From: Oegoconia quadripuncta
Lineage: Eukaryota; Arthropoda; Insecta; Lepidoptera; Autostichidae
Length of the DNA: 64,000 nucleotides
Direction: 5' to 3'
Assembly: GCA_949316235.1 (NCBI GenBank)
Contig: OX438758.1
Location: forward strand, 10,573,731-10,637,730
The notes beneath the pieces were generated by a model. That model was not told the DNA's origin. It saw nothing but the letters and a program-made list of their open reading frames with translations, and did no database searches. Numbering within the stretch: position 1 is the first letter of the stretch; every line of letters begins with the position of its first letter. Position numbers and translations under genes: made by a program. Positions 35,255 to 47,645 of the stretch are shown here, one piece after another.

Positions 35255-35693
35255 TTTGAAAGACAGACACGTGCGTGCGTCGCGAAATCACAGCGGCTAT
35301 TAAGCGCGCGCCAACGTGTGAACGCATCGCAAGCGCCCTTTGATTTGTGTCCGAAAACCGACACGAGACCGGATCGGATACAAGCGTCCACAAGCTCACG
35401 CAAGCCAAGTCAAACGCCCTCTTTACACGGTTGTGCTTGTGGACGTTTGCTGTGACTTGGCAAGCGTGGAAACGCACCATTACATGAGAGCAAGACTTAT
35501 TTCTGTCTCTTTCACTCTCGGATCGACGGCGGCAGGTAACTCGGTGGGCCGTGGGGTCTTTGTTTGTCAGTCGAGATTTACCCATCTTAGCTAACTCACG
35601 TACTTGCCGTTACGACGCTCCACTGTTTTCGTTAATTTTGTTGAGTTTGTTATTACTTCTGTTCTGTTGTTGTTTTGTTAGTTTTGTTGTTAT

Positions 35694-36970
35694 TACCTTA
35701 CGTTGGTTGTTGTTGATTTGACATCGTCGATGCTTTGTTCCTGGGGAAGTCGAGACATGACTTCTTCAATGTTAAGTGGATGAATCCCTGTTTTTTTAAA
35801 GCCTGCTTGTAGGTTTTTTTGTGCATTGGTTTTTAAGTGTTCAATAAGTAATTTAAGGAGCTTGGGAAAGCAACCCTTTGTTATAGAAGCCTGCTTTTGT
35901 CCATCCGTTTTCTTCCACTTTAAAAGTATTTCTCTCCAAGCACGCTTCATCGGCCGGAAAAAGGCTACATCCAGCGGCTGTGTCAAATGTGTGGAGTTCG
36001 GTGGCAAAAATGTCTTTTTCTCCACATAACGTGATTAGAGAAACTGACAAATGGGATGATAAATTGTCTTCTATCAAGATCTTCCTTCCCGGGTTATCTT
36101 TAAAAAAGGGAGTAACAATTTTCTCCACCCAGTCCTCAAAGATTGCTCCTTCAAACCATCCGGATGATGACCTATTGTAATGGGTGTTTCAGGACCGTTT
36201 AGAACCCATGTATCGTATAAATGTTGGGCCTTGTACACCACATAAGGGGCTAACATCTCGCCGTCAGCAGTACCAGCCATCATTATCGACACTGAACTTT
36301 TTGAGTGTTTAATCACTCTCTCTGGATACTTACATCCCCTTTTCATGAGTACCTTTTTACGTCCCGGGTCATCAGAGAGGTTGGTTTCATCATAATTAAT
36401 GATTTTGGATAACTCCACCCTCTGTAATGATTTATCTAATTCGTTAAAGTAATTGCGAATCACATCAGGGGATACAGCCGCTCTTGCCCTTTTTATATTT
36501 TCACAAATTCTTTGTGAAATTTTATTTTTGTGCCTATTCAAAAAGCTTTGTACAAAGTCCACCCCCGGAAAATTGTTTTTAAATCTTCTGTTGGTCACTC
36601 CTAACTTATCTAGATACATTTTTACTAAAAAACGCAAATCCATGGTGTCCATTGGATAGCCCCACTCGGCACACTTATTGATATTTTTTATAAGGTGCAG
36701 CTCTGCCTCTTCTGACAATGCTGTTTGACCTCCTTGAGGTTTCATGATTTTCTGGCTAGGTCTATATAAAACAGATTTATGTATTTTATATTTTGAGGCT
36801 ATTTCCATTAGAGGAGCATGTGGCTGTTTTAAATCTTCTAATGCGGCAGAAATTATGTTGGGCTCATATTTTTTATAGCGTCTCTTTGTAGGGTCAGGTT
36901 TATATGTTTTTGGCATTGTGTTAAACGTTGAATGCGGGCGTGCGCGCGCTCTGTTGAGTGTTGCGTTCAA
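35694..36970 (-). pseudogene. Pogo/Tigger-like (DDE_1) transposase, frameshifted
   Basis: The likely start is MPKTYKPDPTKRRYKKY (36916), inside a longer frame starting at 36970. A psq-type helix-turn-helix follows (AALEDLKQPHAPLMEIASKY KIHKSVLYR), then FPGVDFVQSFLNRHKNKIS. The DDD core shows D in KIINYDETNLSDDPGRKK (about 36390), D in KILIEDNLSSHLS (about 36065) and D in STHLTQPLDVAFFRPMK (about 35975). Frame changes near 36125 and near 36025 split it into three pieces. The first 65 or so residues are repeated at 42612-42807 because the left border of a tandem duplication falls at 36775. Confidence 0.85.
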
Positions 36971-37285
36971 CTAAAAGTAAAGAAGAGACTTAAGTAGGTA
37001 TTATACTGTATAAAATAGGTACCTACAGCATTGCATGAATTTTCGTGGCACATAAATAATGTTATACTAACATAGGCTAAGTTATATTTAATTGTCTGAC
37101 TGAACTATAATAATAATTAATATATATATAAATAATTAAATTATAATAATAATTGCAAAAAAAAGTTATCGACCTAGCCTTTGTTAAATTACCTGCAATT
37201 TTCTTCATTATGTAATTTGTAAAACCGTTAACCACTGGACCACAGAGGCTTAGGGTAATTTTATTAAAATTACTTTTATGACAAC

Positions 37286-37410
37286 CCTACCTATTGACCC
37301 CTTTTGAGATTCTTTTCACCCTTCTCATGTTCCTTTACACCCCTCTAGTAATTCCATTGACCCCATTCTGATATTCTATTTACCCCTCATTTGATTCTAA
37401 TCACCCCAGG
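37286..37410. repeat. Degenerate ~21-bp ACCCC minisatellite (left half, copy 1)
   Basis: Six imperfect units of about 20-22 bp, each with ACCC or ACCCC and ending ATTC or TTC (for example TTGACCCCTTTTGAGATTC and CATTGACCCCATTCTGATAT). One or two more units sit at about 40965-41000 on the far side of the LINE, so the LINE appears to have inserted into the array. Duplicated copy at about 43124-43245 and 46795-46826. Confidence 0.75.
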
Positions 37411-38714
37411 ATTTGTGTAATTTTTTTTTTATTTTATTTTATTTTATTTATTCTTACAGAATCAACAGCATAAATTATACAATATTTAAATAGGATTTAG
37501 TTACTAATGTTAAGCCAATTACAGATTCTTACTTCTTATACAACATTAATAGGTTTATTGCAAGTGGGATAGTTGTCATGGTTACATAAAAATCGATAAA
37601 TAACTGTCACATAAAATATTTAGACAAACTTTTGTAATAAGTTATTAATAAATTGAAATTGAATTTACTAATTATAAATAAATCAATATGGGACGGAGTT
37701 AAATCTTAAAATAAACTTTTGTTAAATTATAACTGTAAGAATGCGTCAAATCAATGTCAGTAAATTATAATAATGATTAAATAAATGAAATAAATCTTCA
37801 ATGCTAACTAATACAATGCTTTGAAAGCTCCATTAATAAATATTCGATGATGTCAATGAAATAAAAACAATGTCATGTAATAATAATAATGTCAACAATA
37901 AGCGTCTAATAATAAATTCAAGTCTAACTGTTCATCAATGACAAAGGTCCAGGTACATTTTAAAAAGCAAGCAAATACATATTACAAATAAGATATAATG
38001 TTGCACATAACCTTTACAGATTCGTCGCGTTATATAATTTGTATGCACAATTTAAATGTATGTGTGTGTGCATGTGTGTATGTGTAGGTAGTGCACGCTT
38101 GCATAATAGATGTGTTAGTTCTTTGTGTTTGTGTTGGGTCTTGTCTACGATAACGTTCCAAACGGGCGAGAAAGGTATTTACTCATACAAGCGCAGCCCC
38201 GTCGCATCGAGCGGCGTAGGTGTACGCGTATTAAATTGTAAGGCGGGATTACATGGCGGAATAAAATATTAAATTCCGACCACTATATATTCCCAGAAAA
38301 ATGAATAGATAATCATAATAGGGAATTACAAAATTATAAGTAATAACAGAGAATAATACTAATAGTAGGTTATAAGTCGATATTTCAGTTAGATTAAACT
38401 TATGTCAAGACAAAAATACCTATATATTTTGATATTACATATTAACTTGGCAAATATAAAATTTAGGTATTACTACTACGCTTCTCAGCAAAGTATCTCA
38501 GAATACTGCTCATGAAACACTTTTTGGATAAACAAAAAATGTCAAGGTCCATGAAGTGCTTATTATATGTCCTAGGCAAACGGACTCTCACACTATTTGC
38601 CGTGTAATTGGTTCGAGCCACGGGAACTTAAAAAAGCTGCGTGTGGCGCGTTCTCTTATCCGGGACGCCTAAGCATATCAGTTTTTCCACGAGAGCGGGA
38701 CAATCAATTGCGCC
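37411..38714. other. AT-rich LINE 3' region (copy 1)
   Basis: No gene. On the minus strand this follows the LINE stop codon and ends in an (AAAAT)n/A-rich run at about 37424-37450, which fits a LINE 3' tail. A short TG-rich stretch (GTATGTGTGTGTGCATGTGT) lies near 38057. Same content at about 43250-44544 in copy 2. Confidence 0.55.
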
Positions 38715-40665
38715 CTAGCATACATCATGCAATAGTGCCATGTCGAGAACAATGCGCCGGTCGCGCAGCGGCACGAACCGGTTCCTACGACATGACGCTA
38801 AGTAGTCTTCACAGACAATACGCGTACGGTAGTTCATGTACTTAATGAATTTAATCTGTAAACGCTCGATTGCGTGCTCGTATATCACGTACTGTGGATT
38901 CCATATCGGGCAACAATACTCCAGGATACTGCGTACATATGCGAAATAAAGCATCCTAATACAGTCCATATCCGTAAATGGCTTGCTTATGCGATAAATA
39001 AAACCGAGATTTCTGTAGGCATGGTTTACTGTTTGCTCTACATGTGCTGAGCATGTAAGCTTGTTATCCAAGGTGACACCCAAGTCTCTCACCGTGGTTT
39101 CTTTCTTAATTATGGTATTATTTATACGGTAATTGAAATGTATTGGTGTTCCACGCGTGAAACTTACATGTATACATTTATTTATATTAATACCAATGCG
39201 GTTGATTGAGTAGTATTGAGACAGACTATCCAGATCTTCCTGTAACTTCCGACAGTCAGCCAAGGTCCTTATCTTCAGATATACTTTCTTATCATCTGCG
39301 TAAAGTAAGTGCTCGGCATGACTGAAGCAGTTTCCGATGTCGTATAGATATGCTATAAACAACAGTGGGCCAAGAATAGAGCCCTGCGGTACGCCAGAAG
39401 GTATCTCAACAAAGTCCGACCTCTGGCCGCCTATTACCACTGCTTGTTTTCTATTTGCTATATACGACAATACCCATCTGAAGAGGTCTCCCCGGATGCC
39501 CAATTCCTGTAGCTTACGGAGCAGTATTATATGATCAACGCGGTCGAATGCCTTCTCGAAGTCCGTATAGATGACATCAACTTGCGAGCCCGGTCCCATA
39601 CCATCAAGCACATCACTCACAAACACAGCCAAATTTGAACTTGTCGACCGACCCTTAACGAATCCGTGTTGCTCGCTAGGAATCCCTTGCATTATAGTGG
39701 GATAAATGTTCTCATATACTACCCTCTCAAAACATTTGCTCAACGCGTTTAGAATAGAAATAGGTCTGTAATGCTCAATATTACGTTTAGAACCATTTTT
39801 ATGGAGTGGCATGATGTGAGCTTCTTTCCAAATGGAGGGAAAAATACCCTCCCTTAAAGAACGATTGAATAAAAGAGTCACCGGTAACGACAAGGAGCTC
39901 GCACACTTTGACAAGAAAATCGGAGGAATCCGATCACTACCAGCGCCTTTAGTTATGTCTATATTATGCAAGAGCCTAGTGATACGCTCCGTGGACACCT
40001 TGATTTTAGCTGACACGTGTATAAAAGTTGAACGGGAGGAGTCGCTATTTGGGTATTGGTTGGCTGGCTGTACAAACATACTGTTGAAAAAGTCATTGAA
40101 GGCCGAACAAATCTCCCCCGCATTCGTCAACCTGCAGTCACGGTAAGTCATAGAGCTGGTAGCGCAATTGCGTTTCGACTTGACATACGACCATAACAAC
40201 TTAGGGTTTGACTTAATAGCGCTTTGCGACCGCATAATATGGGAGTTGTGACATTCTTTCTGCAGAGACCGCATTCGTGTCCTCAAGAGGGAAAATGCAT
40301 CGTAGTCGAGGGGGTTCCTATAACGCTTCCATCGAGAATGTAACTTGGCCTTTTCTTTGATTAAATTGATAAGGGCCATACTGTACCAAACCGGATAATG
40401 ATGTGCGCCACTGATTTCAACCATAGGTACGCGATTATTGATGACGGTATAGACATTCTCGTAGAATTTTGAGGTGGCGTCCTCAACAGAGCCCGAAGAG
40501 AGCAGATCTATCCAGTCTATATTACATAGGTCAGCATTAACTTGCTCATAGTCTGCCCTCTTATACAGATATTTTTTTTTTGATATGCCAGCATATAGTA
40601 AATACCAGCATTTATTGTTTTCAGAAGATTTTACATTAAATAACGAAAATTCTTACTTACCTTTA
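38715..40665 (-). pseudogene. Jockey/CR1-lineage LINE reverse transcriptase, 5'-truncated (copy 1)
   Basis: A long open frame of about 640 codons from just after a stop near 40665. It encodes a spacer (WYLLYAGISKKKYLYKRADY), then reverse transcriptase: ITKGAGSDRIPPIFLSKCA, YRPISILNALSKCFERVVYE, QHGFVKGRSTSSNLA, VIYTDFEKAFDRVDH, IPSGVPQGSILGPLLF and the active-site box LLYADDKK (about 39300). A thumb and C-terminal tail (NKCIHVSFTRGTPIHF, SILEYCCPIWNPQY) follow. No endonuclease domain precedes it, so the element is 5'-truncated. The reading frame itself is undamaged. No usual ATG defines the start; MVEISGAHH at 40424 is internal. Confidence 0.87.
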
Positions 40666-41005
40666 TGTTTTTTTATCAATTTTGTCACTTAAATTATCTA
40701 CTCAACTCAATTTATCCACCAATATGCAATATTTCTCGGTTAAAATTTAATTCCAAAACACGGCAAATTGCAACGGCACAATTGGTGCGAGAAAAAGGAC
40801 GTTTTTTACGAATTTGACACATTTGACGTTAGATTTGGTGTTGCTATCTCAACGAAAATACGAGTATATTGCCATTTTATAATTTATATTTTCTACTATA
40901 TATTATACCATGGAGCTTAAGGAAGGAGTAGGCAAACATAATACTGTTTTTTTTTTCTATTCACCCCTGGAATTTTATTCACCCCATTTTACGGTAGTGA
41001 TCGAT

Positions 41006-41397
41006 CTCTATGCGCCTATTGTTAGTATGATGTGAGGGGTCAGTGGTGGTTGGTTTCTGGTAGTTGTTTTGTGATGAGGCTTCTGGGCCACTATGTCCGT
41101 CTCTTTCTGAGGCGATATGGGTGACTGGTTAGAGAGAGAGGTGAATATGATAAGAGCGTGTTCGAGCTCTATGCGCCTGGCGTTTGTGCGGTGTGAGGTG
41201 CCTGGAGTGGTTGGTTTCTGGTCGCAGTTTGCGGTGGGGCGAGGCCTGGTTAGGCTGCTTCTGGTTCTGGTCGATGTTTGTGTGGGCGGCGGGCCTAGGT
41301 TCGGCTGGTTCTGGACGACGTGGTTGCCCTTCAATTTGATGTAGGTAATGTGAATAATTCGTAGGTAATAGGATTTTGAGAATAAAACATTTTTATA
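41006..41397. repeat. GC-rich imperfect direct repeat (copy 1)
   Basis: CTCTATGCGCCT ... GTGTGAGG ... GTGGTTGGTTTCTGGT occurs at about 41008-41075 and again, diverged, at about 41170-41222. The frame of about 108 residues across it is proline/threonine-rich and looks incidental. Function unknown. Repeated at 46836-47227 in copy 2. Confidence 0.5.
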
Positions 41398-41790
41398 TCA
41401 CTTTATAATTTTATTATGTCCCCAAGCTAGAGTATTTATACCATCACTTAATATATAACGTTTGTTATCATCACCCGATAGAATTTTCTTCCTTTTAAAT
41501 TGAGTGAAGACATTATGCTTATCACTAGTAAATGTATACATATTATCATACAGAGAATTTCTAGTGTCTAGAGTAGTCAAGTGACTTTACATAATTTTGA
41601 AAGAGCAGTTTTCTTACAATTGGAGCAGAGACGCCTTTATTTAAGTTTTGTTTTTATCATCGGTTTCATCACATTGTAGGGTATATAAGCATACATTTTA
41701 GAACGTAAACCAACAAATTCTTTATTAATACATCCATTGCTTTCACCTTTCATTAAACCGATTACATTTTTATTCACTATTTCTAATGTA
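41398..41790 (-). pseudogene. polB: Maverick/Polinton polB C-terminal fragment (copy 1)
   Basis: On the minus strand: NVIGLMKGESNGCINKEFVG and LRSKMYAYIPY, then after a stop and frame change RNSLYDNMYTFTSDKHNVFT, KRKKILSGDDNKRYILSDGI and NTLAWGH, ending at TAA. This is the far C-terminus of protein-primed polymerase B proteins of Polinton type (GLRSKMYA ... DDKRYIL.DGI.TLA.GH). The catalytic core is missing. It could come from the same family as the polymerase at 12-20 kb, which lacks this end, but the two pieces are 21 kb apart. Confidence 0.75.
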
Positions 41791-41815
41791 ATTTCCCGCT
41801 GCAGTTATCCTTTCC

Positions 41816-42600
41816 AATAGCTCCTCTCTACTTCCGATTGGAGTGCTATAAACCAGCTGCTTCATATGACCCCACAAATGAAAATCTAGTGGGGTCAAGT
41901 CTGGGCTTCGTGCAGGCCACGCCACTGGTCCTCCTCATCCTATCGGCTTCCAAAAATTTGATTTAAATACGTACGCACGATTACGCTGAAGTGGGCTGGA
42001 GCGCCGTCATGCTGGAACCACATCCTGCGTTGCGTTTGCAAATTAACATCTTCCATTAAGTTTGGAATATCTTCTTGCAAAAATCGCAAATAGGCCTGCC
42101 CTGTCAACCTTTCCGGTAATACAAATGGTCCGATTAGGTAATCGCCGATCACTCCAGCCCAAACATTAATAGAAATTTCAATTTGGAAAGATGTGGGCCG
42201 CACCGCCAACGGATTTTCTACCTGAGGCATCCACAAATGCAGGTTGCGAAAATTTGTAATTCCAGTCCTATTGAAATTGGCTTCGTCTGTCCACAGGATG
42301 TTGTCAGAGAAATTCATGACAAGACGTCTTTGCCGCAATAGCCACGAACAACACAGCTCTGGCGTTGTAGTCTGGCTCGTGTAAATTCTGCACTTTTCGA
42401 AAATTAAAAGGGTACAAACCTTCTTGTTTTAAGATTTTCCACACTTTGTAATGCGACATCCCCAACTGACGCGCTATTCTTCTAGTGCTAGTTGTGGGGT
42501 CTTCATACACCAAACGCAACACTTGTTCCTCCATTTCCACGGGTACAATGACAGCACGTTCACGAGGGCGACGTCGTAGGCCATTTTCACAAAACTCTAT
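41816..42600 (-). pseudogene. Mariner-like transposase with DUF4817-type N-terminus, truncated (copy 1)
   Basis: Minus-strand pieces in three frames: a helix-turn-helix (STRRIARQLGMSHYKVWKIL), the DDE_3 core (D in ILWTDEANFNRTG near 42285; D in MWFQHDGAPAHFS near 42005) and the third acid in PDLTPLDFHLWGH near 41880. Ignoring the break, about 41 residues separate the last two acids. Breaks occur near 42340 and near 41942 (stop after NQIFGSR). The N-terminus is cut off at 42600 by the duplication border. Confidence 0.8.
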
Positions 42601-42611
42601 CTACTCACAAA
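42601..42611. other. Filler at tandem-duplication junction
   Basis: CTACTCACAAA lies between the end of copy 1 (CAAAACTCTAT) and the start of copy 2 (ATTTATGTATT). Neither parent border shows this sequence in the same place, so it looks like filler added at the join. Confidence 0.7.
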
Positions 42612-42807
42612 ATTTATGTATTTTATATTTTGAGGCTATTTCCATTAGAGGAGCATGTGGCTGTTTTAAGTCTTCTAATGCGGCAGAAATTATGTTGGGC
42701 TCATATTTTTTATAGCGTCTCTTTGTAGGGTCAGGTTTATATGTTTTTGGCATTGTGTTAAACGTTGAATGCGGGCGTGCGCGCGCTCTGTTGAGTGTTG
42801 CGTTCAA
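42612..42807 (-). pseudogene. Pogo-like transposase N-terminal fragment (copy 2)
   Basis: Encodes the first ~65 residues of the pogo-like protein at 35694-36970 (MPKTYKPDPTKRRYKKYEPN ... ASKYKIHK), then runs out of homology at the duplication border. It is a by-product of the duplication. Confidence 0.92.
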
Positions 42808-44544
42808 CTAAAAATAAAGAAGAGACTTAAGTAGGTATTATACTTTATAAAATAGGTACCTACAGCATTGCATGAATTTTCGTGGCACATAAATAATGTT
42901 ATACTAACATAGGCTAAGTTATATTTAATTGTCTGACTGAACTATAATAATAATTAATATATATATAAATAATTAAATTATAATAATAATTGCAAAAAAA
43001 AGTTATCGACCTAGCCTTTGTTAAATTACCTGCAATTTTCTTCATTATGTAATTTGTAAAACCGTTAACCACTGGACCACAGAGGCTTAGGGTAATTTTA
43101 TTAAAATTACTTTTATGACAACCCTACCTATTGACCCCTTTTGAGATTCTTTTCACCCTTCTATGTTCCTTTACACCCCTCTAGTAATTCCATTGACCCC
43201 ATTCTGATATTCTATTTACCCCTCATTTGATTCTAATCACCCCAGTATTTGTGTAAATTTTTTTTTATTTTATTTTATTTATTCTTACAGAATCAACAGC
43301 ATAAATTATACAATATTTAAATAGGATTTAGTTACTAATGTTAAGCCAATTACAGATTCTTACTTCTTATACAACATTAATAGGTTTATTGCAAGTGGGA
43401 TAGTTGTCATGGTTACATAAAAATCGATAAATAACTGTCACATAAAATATTTAGACAAACTTTTGTAATAAGTTATTAATAAATTGAAATTGAATTTACT
43501 AATTATAAATAAATCAATATGGGACGGAGTTAAATCTTAAAATAAACTTTTGTTAAATTATAATTGTAAGAATGCGTCAAATCAATGTCAGTAAATTATA
43601 ATAATGATTAAATAAATGAAATAAATCTTCAATGCTAACTATACAATGCTTTGAAAGCTCCATTAATAAATATTCGATGATGTCAATGAAATAAAAACAA
43701 TGTCATGTAATAATAATAATGTCAACAATAAGCGTCTAATAATAAATTCAAGTCAAACTGTTCATCAATGACAAAGGTCCAGGTACATTTTAAAAAGCAA
43801 GCAAATACATATTACAAATAAGATATAATGTTGCACATAACCTTTACAGATTCGTCGCGTTATATAATTTGTATGCACAATTTAAATGTATGTGTGTGTG
43901 CATGTGTGTATGTGTAGGTAGTGCACGCTTGCATAATAGATGTGTTAGTTCTTTGTGTTTGTGTTGGGTCTTGTCTACGATAACGTTCCAAACGGGCGAG
44001 AAAGGTATTTACTCATACAAGCGCAGCCCCGTCGCATCGAGCGGCGTAGGTGTACGCGTATTAAATTGTAAGGCGGGATTACATGGCGGAATAAAATATT
44101 AAATTCCGACCACTATATATTCCCAGAAAAATGAATAGATAATCATAATAGGGAATTACAAAATTATAAGTAATAACAGAGAATAATACTAATAGTAGGT
44201 TATAAGTCGATATTTCAGTTAGATTAAACTTATGTCAAGACAAAAATACCTATATATTTTGATATTACATATTAACTTGGCAAATATAAAATTTAGGTAT
44301 TATTACTACGCTTCTCAGCAAAGTATCTCAGAATACTGCTCATGAAACACTTTTTGGATAAACAAAAAATGTCAAGGTCCATGAAGTGCTTATTATATGT
44401 CCTAGGCAAACGGACTCTCACACTATTTGCCGTGTAATTGGTTCGAGCCACGGGAACTTAAAAAAGCTGCGTGTGGCGCGTTCTCTTATCCGGGACGCCT
44501 AAGCATATCAGTTTTTCCACGAGAGCGGGACAATCAATTGCGCC

Positions 44545-46495
44545 CTAGCATACATCATGCAATAGTGCCATGTCGAGAACAATGCGCCGGTCGCGCAGCG
44601 GCACGAACCGGTTCCTACGACATGACGCTAAGTAGTCTTCACAGACAATACGCGTACGGTAGTTCATGTACTTAATGAATTTAATCTGTAAACGCTCGAT
44701 TGCGTGCTCGTATATCACGTACTGTGGATTCCATATCGGGCAACAATACTCCAGGATACTGCGTACATATGCGAAATAAAGCATCCTAATACAGTCCATA
44801 TCCGTAAATGGCTTGCTTATGCGATAAATAAAACCGAGATTTCTGTAGGCATGGTTTACTGTTTGCTCTACATGTGCTGAGCATGTAAGCTTGTTATCCA
44901 AGGTGACACCCAAGTCTCTCACCGTGGTTTCTTTCTTAATTATGGTATTATTTATACGGTAATTGAAATGTATTGGTGTTCCACGCGTGAAACTTACATG
45001 TATACATTTATTTATATTAATACCAATGCGGTTGATTGAGTAGTATTGAGACAGACTATCCAGATCTTCCTGTAACTTCCGACAGTCAGCCAAGGTCCTT
45101 ATCTTCAGATATACTTTCTTATCATCTGCGTAAAGTAAGTGCTCGGCATGACTGAAGCAGTTTCCGATGTCGTATAGATATGCTATAAACAACAGTGGGC
45201 CAAGAATAGAGCCCTGCGGTACGCCAGAAGGTATCTCAACAAAGTCCGACCTCTGGCCGCCTATTACCACTGCTTGTTTTCTATTTGCTATATACGACAA
45301 TACCCATCTGAAGAGGTCTCCCCGGATGCCCAATTCCTGTAGCTTACGGAGCAGTATTATATGATCAACGCGGTCGAATGCCTTCTCGAAGTCCGTATAG
45401 ATGACATCAACTTGCGAGCCCGGTCCCATACCATCAAGCACATCACTCACAAACACAGCCAAATTTGAACTTGTCGACCGACCCTTAACGAATCCGTGTT
45501 GCTCGCTAGGAATCCCTTGCATTATAGTGGGATAAATGTTCTCATATACTACCCTCTCAAAACATTTGCTCAACGCGTTTAGAATAGAAATAGGTCTGTA
45601 ATGCTCAATATTACGTTTAGAACCATTTTTATGGAGTGGCATGATGTGAGCTTCTTTCCAAATGGAGGGAAAAATACCCTCCCTTAAAGAACGATTGAAT
45701 AAAAGAGTCACCGGTAACGACAAGGAGCTCGCACACTTTGACAAGAAAATCGGAGGAATCCGATCACTACCAGCGCCTTTAGTTATGTCTATATTATGCA
45801 AGAGCCTAGTGATACGCTCCGTGGACACCTTGATTTTAGCTGACACGTGTATAAAAGTTGAACGGGAGGAGTCGCTATTTGGGTATTGGTTGGCTGGCTG
45901 TACAAACATACTGTTGAAAAAGTCATTGAAGGCCGAACAAATCTCCCCCGCATTCGTCAACCTGCAGTCACGGTAAGTCATAGAGCTGGTAGCGCAATTG
46001 CGTTTCGACTTGACATACGACCATAACAACTTAGGGTTTGACTTAATAGCGCTTTGCGACCGCATAATATGGGAGTTGTGACATTCTTTCTGCAGAGACC
46101 GCATTCGTGTCCTCAAGAGAGAAAATGCATCGTAGTCGAGGGGGTTCCTATAACGCTTCCATCGAGAATGTAACTTGGCCTTTTCTTTGATTAAATTGAT
46201 AAGGGCCATACTGTACCAAACCGGATAATGATGTGCGCCACTGATTTCAACCATAGGTACGCGATTATTGATGACGGTATAGACATTCTCGTAGAATTTT
46301 GAGGTGGCGTCCTCAACAGAGCCCGAAGAGAGCAGATCTATCCAGTCTATATTACATAGGTCAGCATTAACTTGCTCATAGTCTGCCCTCTTATACAGAT
46401 ATTTTTTTTTTGATATGCCAGCATATAGTAAATACCAGCATTTATTGTTTTCAGAAGATTTCACATTAAATAACGAAAATTCTTACTTACCTTTA
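44545..46495 (-). pseudogene. Jockey/CR1-lineage LINE reverse transcriptase, 5'-truncated (copy 2)
   Basis: Same product and boundaries as 38715-40665; the active-site box LLYADDKK lies near 45130. The frame can be read from a GTG (46464) that is GTA in copy 1, which is a single-base difference and not a real start. The frame is open throughout in both copies, so the duplication is either recent or the sequence was spared. Confidence 0.87.
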
Positions 46496-46835
46496 TGTTT
46501 TTTTATCAATTTTGTCACTTAAATTATCTACTCAACTCAATTTATCCACCAATATGCAATATTTCTCGGTTAAAATTTAATTCCAAAACACGACAAATTG
46601 CAACGGCACAATTGGTGCGAGAAAAAGGACGTTTTTTACGAATTTGACACATTTGACGTTAGATTTGCTGTTGCTATCTCAACGAAAATACGAGTATATT
46701 GCCATTTTATAATTTATATTTTCTACTATATATTATACCATGGAGCTTAAGGAAGGAGTAGGCAAACATAATACTGTTTTTTTTTTCTATTCACCCCTGG
46801 AATTTTATTCACCCCATTTTACGGTAGTGATCGAT

Positions 46836-47227
46836 CTCTATGCGCCTATTGTTAGTATGATGTGAGGGGTCAGTGGTGGTTGGTTTCTGGTAGTTGTTTT
46901 GTGATGAGGCTTCTGGGCCCCTATGTCCGTCTCTTTCTGAGGCGATATGGGTGACTGGTTAGAGAGAGAGGTGAATATGATAAGAGCGTGTTCGAGCTCT
47001 ATGCGCCTGGCGTTTGTGCGGTGTGAGGTGCCTGGAGTGGTTGGTTTCTGGTCGCAGTTTGCGGTGGGGCGAGGCCTGGTTAGGCTGCTTCTGGTTCTGG
47101 TCGATGTTTGTGTGGGCGGCGGGCCTAGGTTCGGCTGGTTCTGGACGACGTGGTTGCCCTTCAATTTGATGTAGGTAATGTGAATAATTCGTAGGTAATA
47201 GGATTTTGAGAATAAAACATTTTTATA
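46836..47227. repeat. GC-rich imperfect direct repeat (copy 2)
   Basis: Duplicate of 41006-41397, with the CTCTATGCGCCT ... GTGGTTGGTTTCTGGT block occurring twice. One base differs near 46920. Confidence 0.5.
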
Positions 47228-47620
47228 TCACTTTATAATTTTATTATGTCCCCAAGCTAGAGTATTTATACCATCACTTAATATATAACGTTTGTTATCA
47301 TCACCCGATAGAATTTTCTTCCTTTTAAATTGAGTGAAGACATTATGCTTATCACTAGTAAATGTATACATATTATCATACAGAGAATTTCTAGTGTCTA
47401 GAGTAGTCAAGTGACTTTACATAATTTTGAAAGAGCAGTTTTCTTACAATTGGAGCAGAGACGCCTTTATTTAAGTCTTGTTTTTATCATCGGTTTCATC
47501 ACATTGTAGGGTATATAAGCATACATTTTAGAACGTAAACCAACAAATTCTTTATTAATACATCCATTGCTTTCACCTTTCATTAAACCGATTACATTTT
47601 TATTCACTATTTCTAATGTA
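47228..47620 (-). pseudogene. polB: Maverick/Polinton polB C-terminal fragment (copy 2)
   Basis: Duplicate of 41398-41790 with the same internal stop and frame change. The defects therefore predate the duplication. Confidence 0.75.
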
Positions 47621-47645
47621 ATTTCCCGCTGCAGTTATCCTTTCC

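Larger units (their letters stand above)
33893..35600. mobile_element. Harbinger element 4, truncated
   Basis: Only one end survives: the C-terminal exon of a transposase (plus strand) and two exons of its MADF partner (minus strand). The left side is cut off by the gypsy fragment. Near the right end (35375-35455), CAAGCGTCCACAAGC and GCTTGTGGACGTTTG form an inverted pair, possibly a subterminal binding region. The exact right end was not identified. Confidence 0.7.
36775..42600. repeat. Tandem duplication, copy 1 (5.8 kb)
   Basis: This segment recurs at 42612-48430 in the same orientation with only scattered differences. The left border lies inside the pogo-like gene; the right border lies inside the mariner-like gene at CAAAACTCTAT. 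Copy-specific differences include a C lost near 37330, a change from V to G in the frame at about 41090/46920, and T-run length near 37430. Confidence 0.97.

Noticed and set aside
38605..38625. Possible tRNA/SINE B box (GGTTCGAGCC)
   Set aside because: No A box at proper distance and no cloverleaf; it lies in the 3' region of a LINE on the opposite strand.
41008..41334. Proline/threonine-rich frame of 108 residues, duplicated at 46838-47164
   Set aside because: It covers an imperfect GC-rich direct repeat; the only protein-changing difference noted between copies (V/G) gives no sign of constraint, and no family is recognised.
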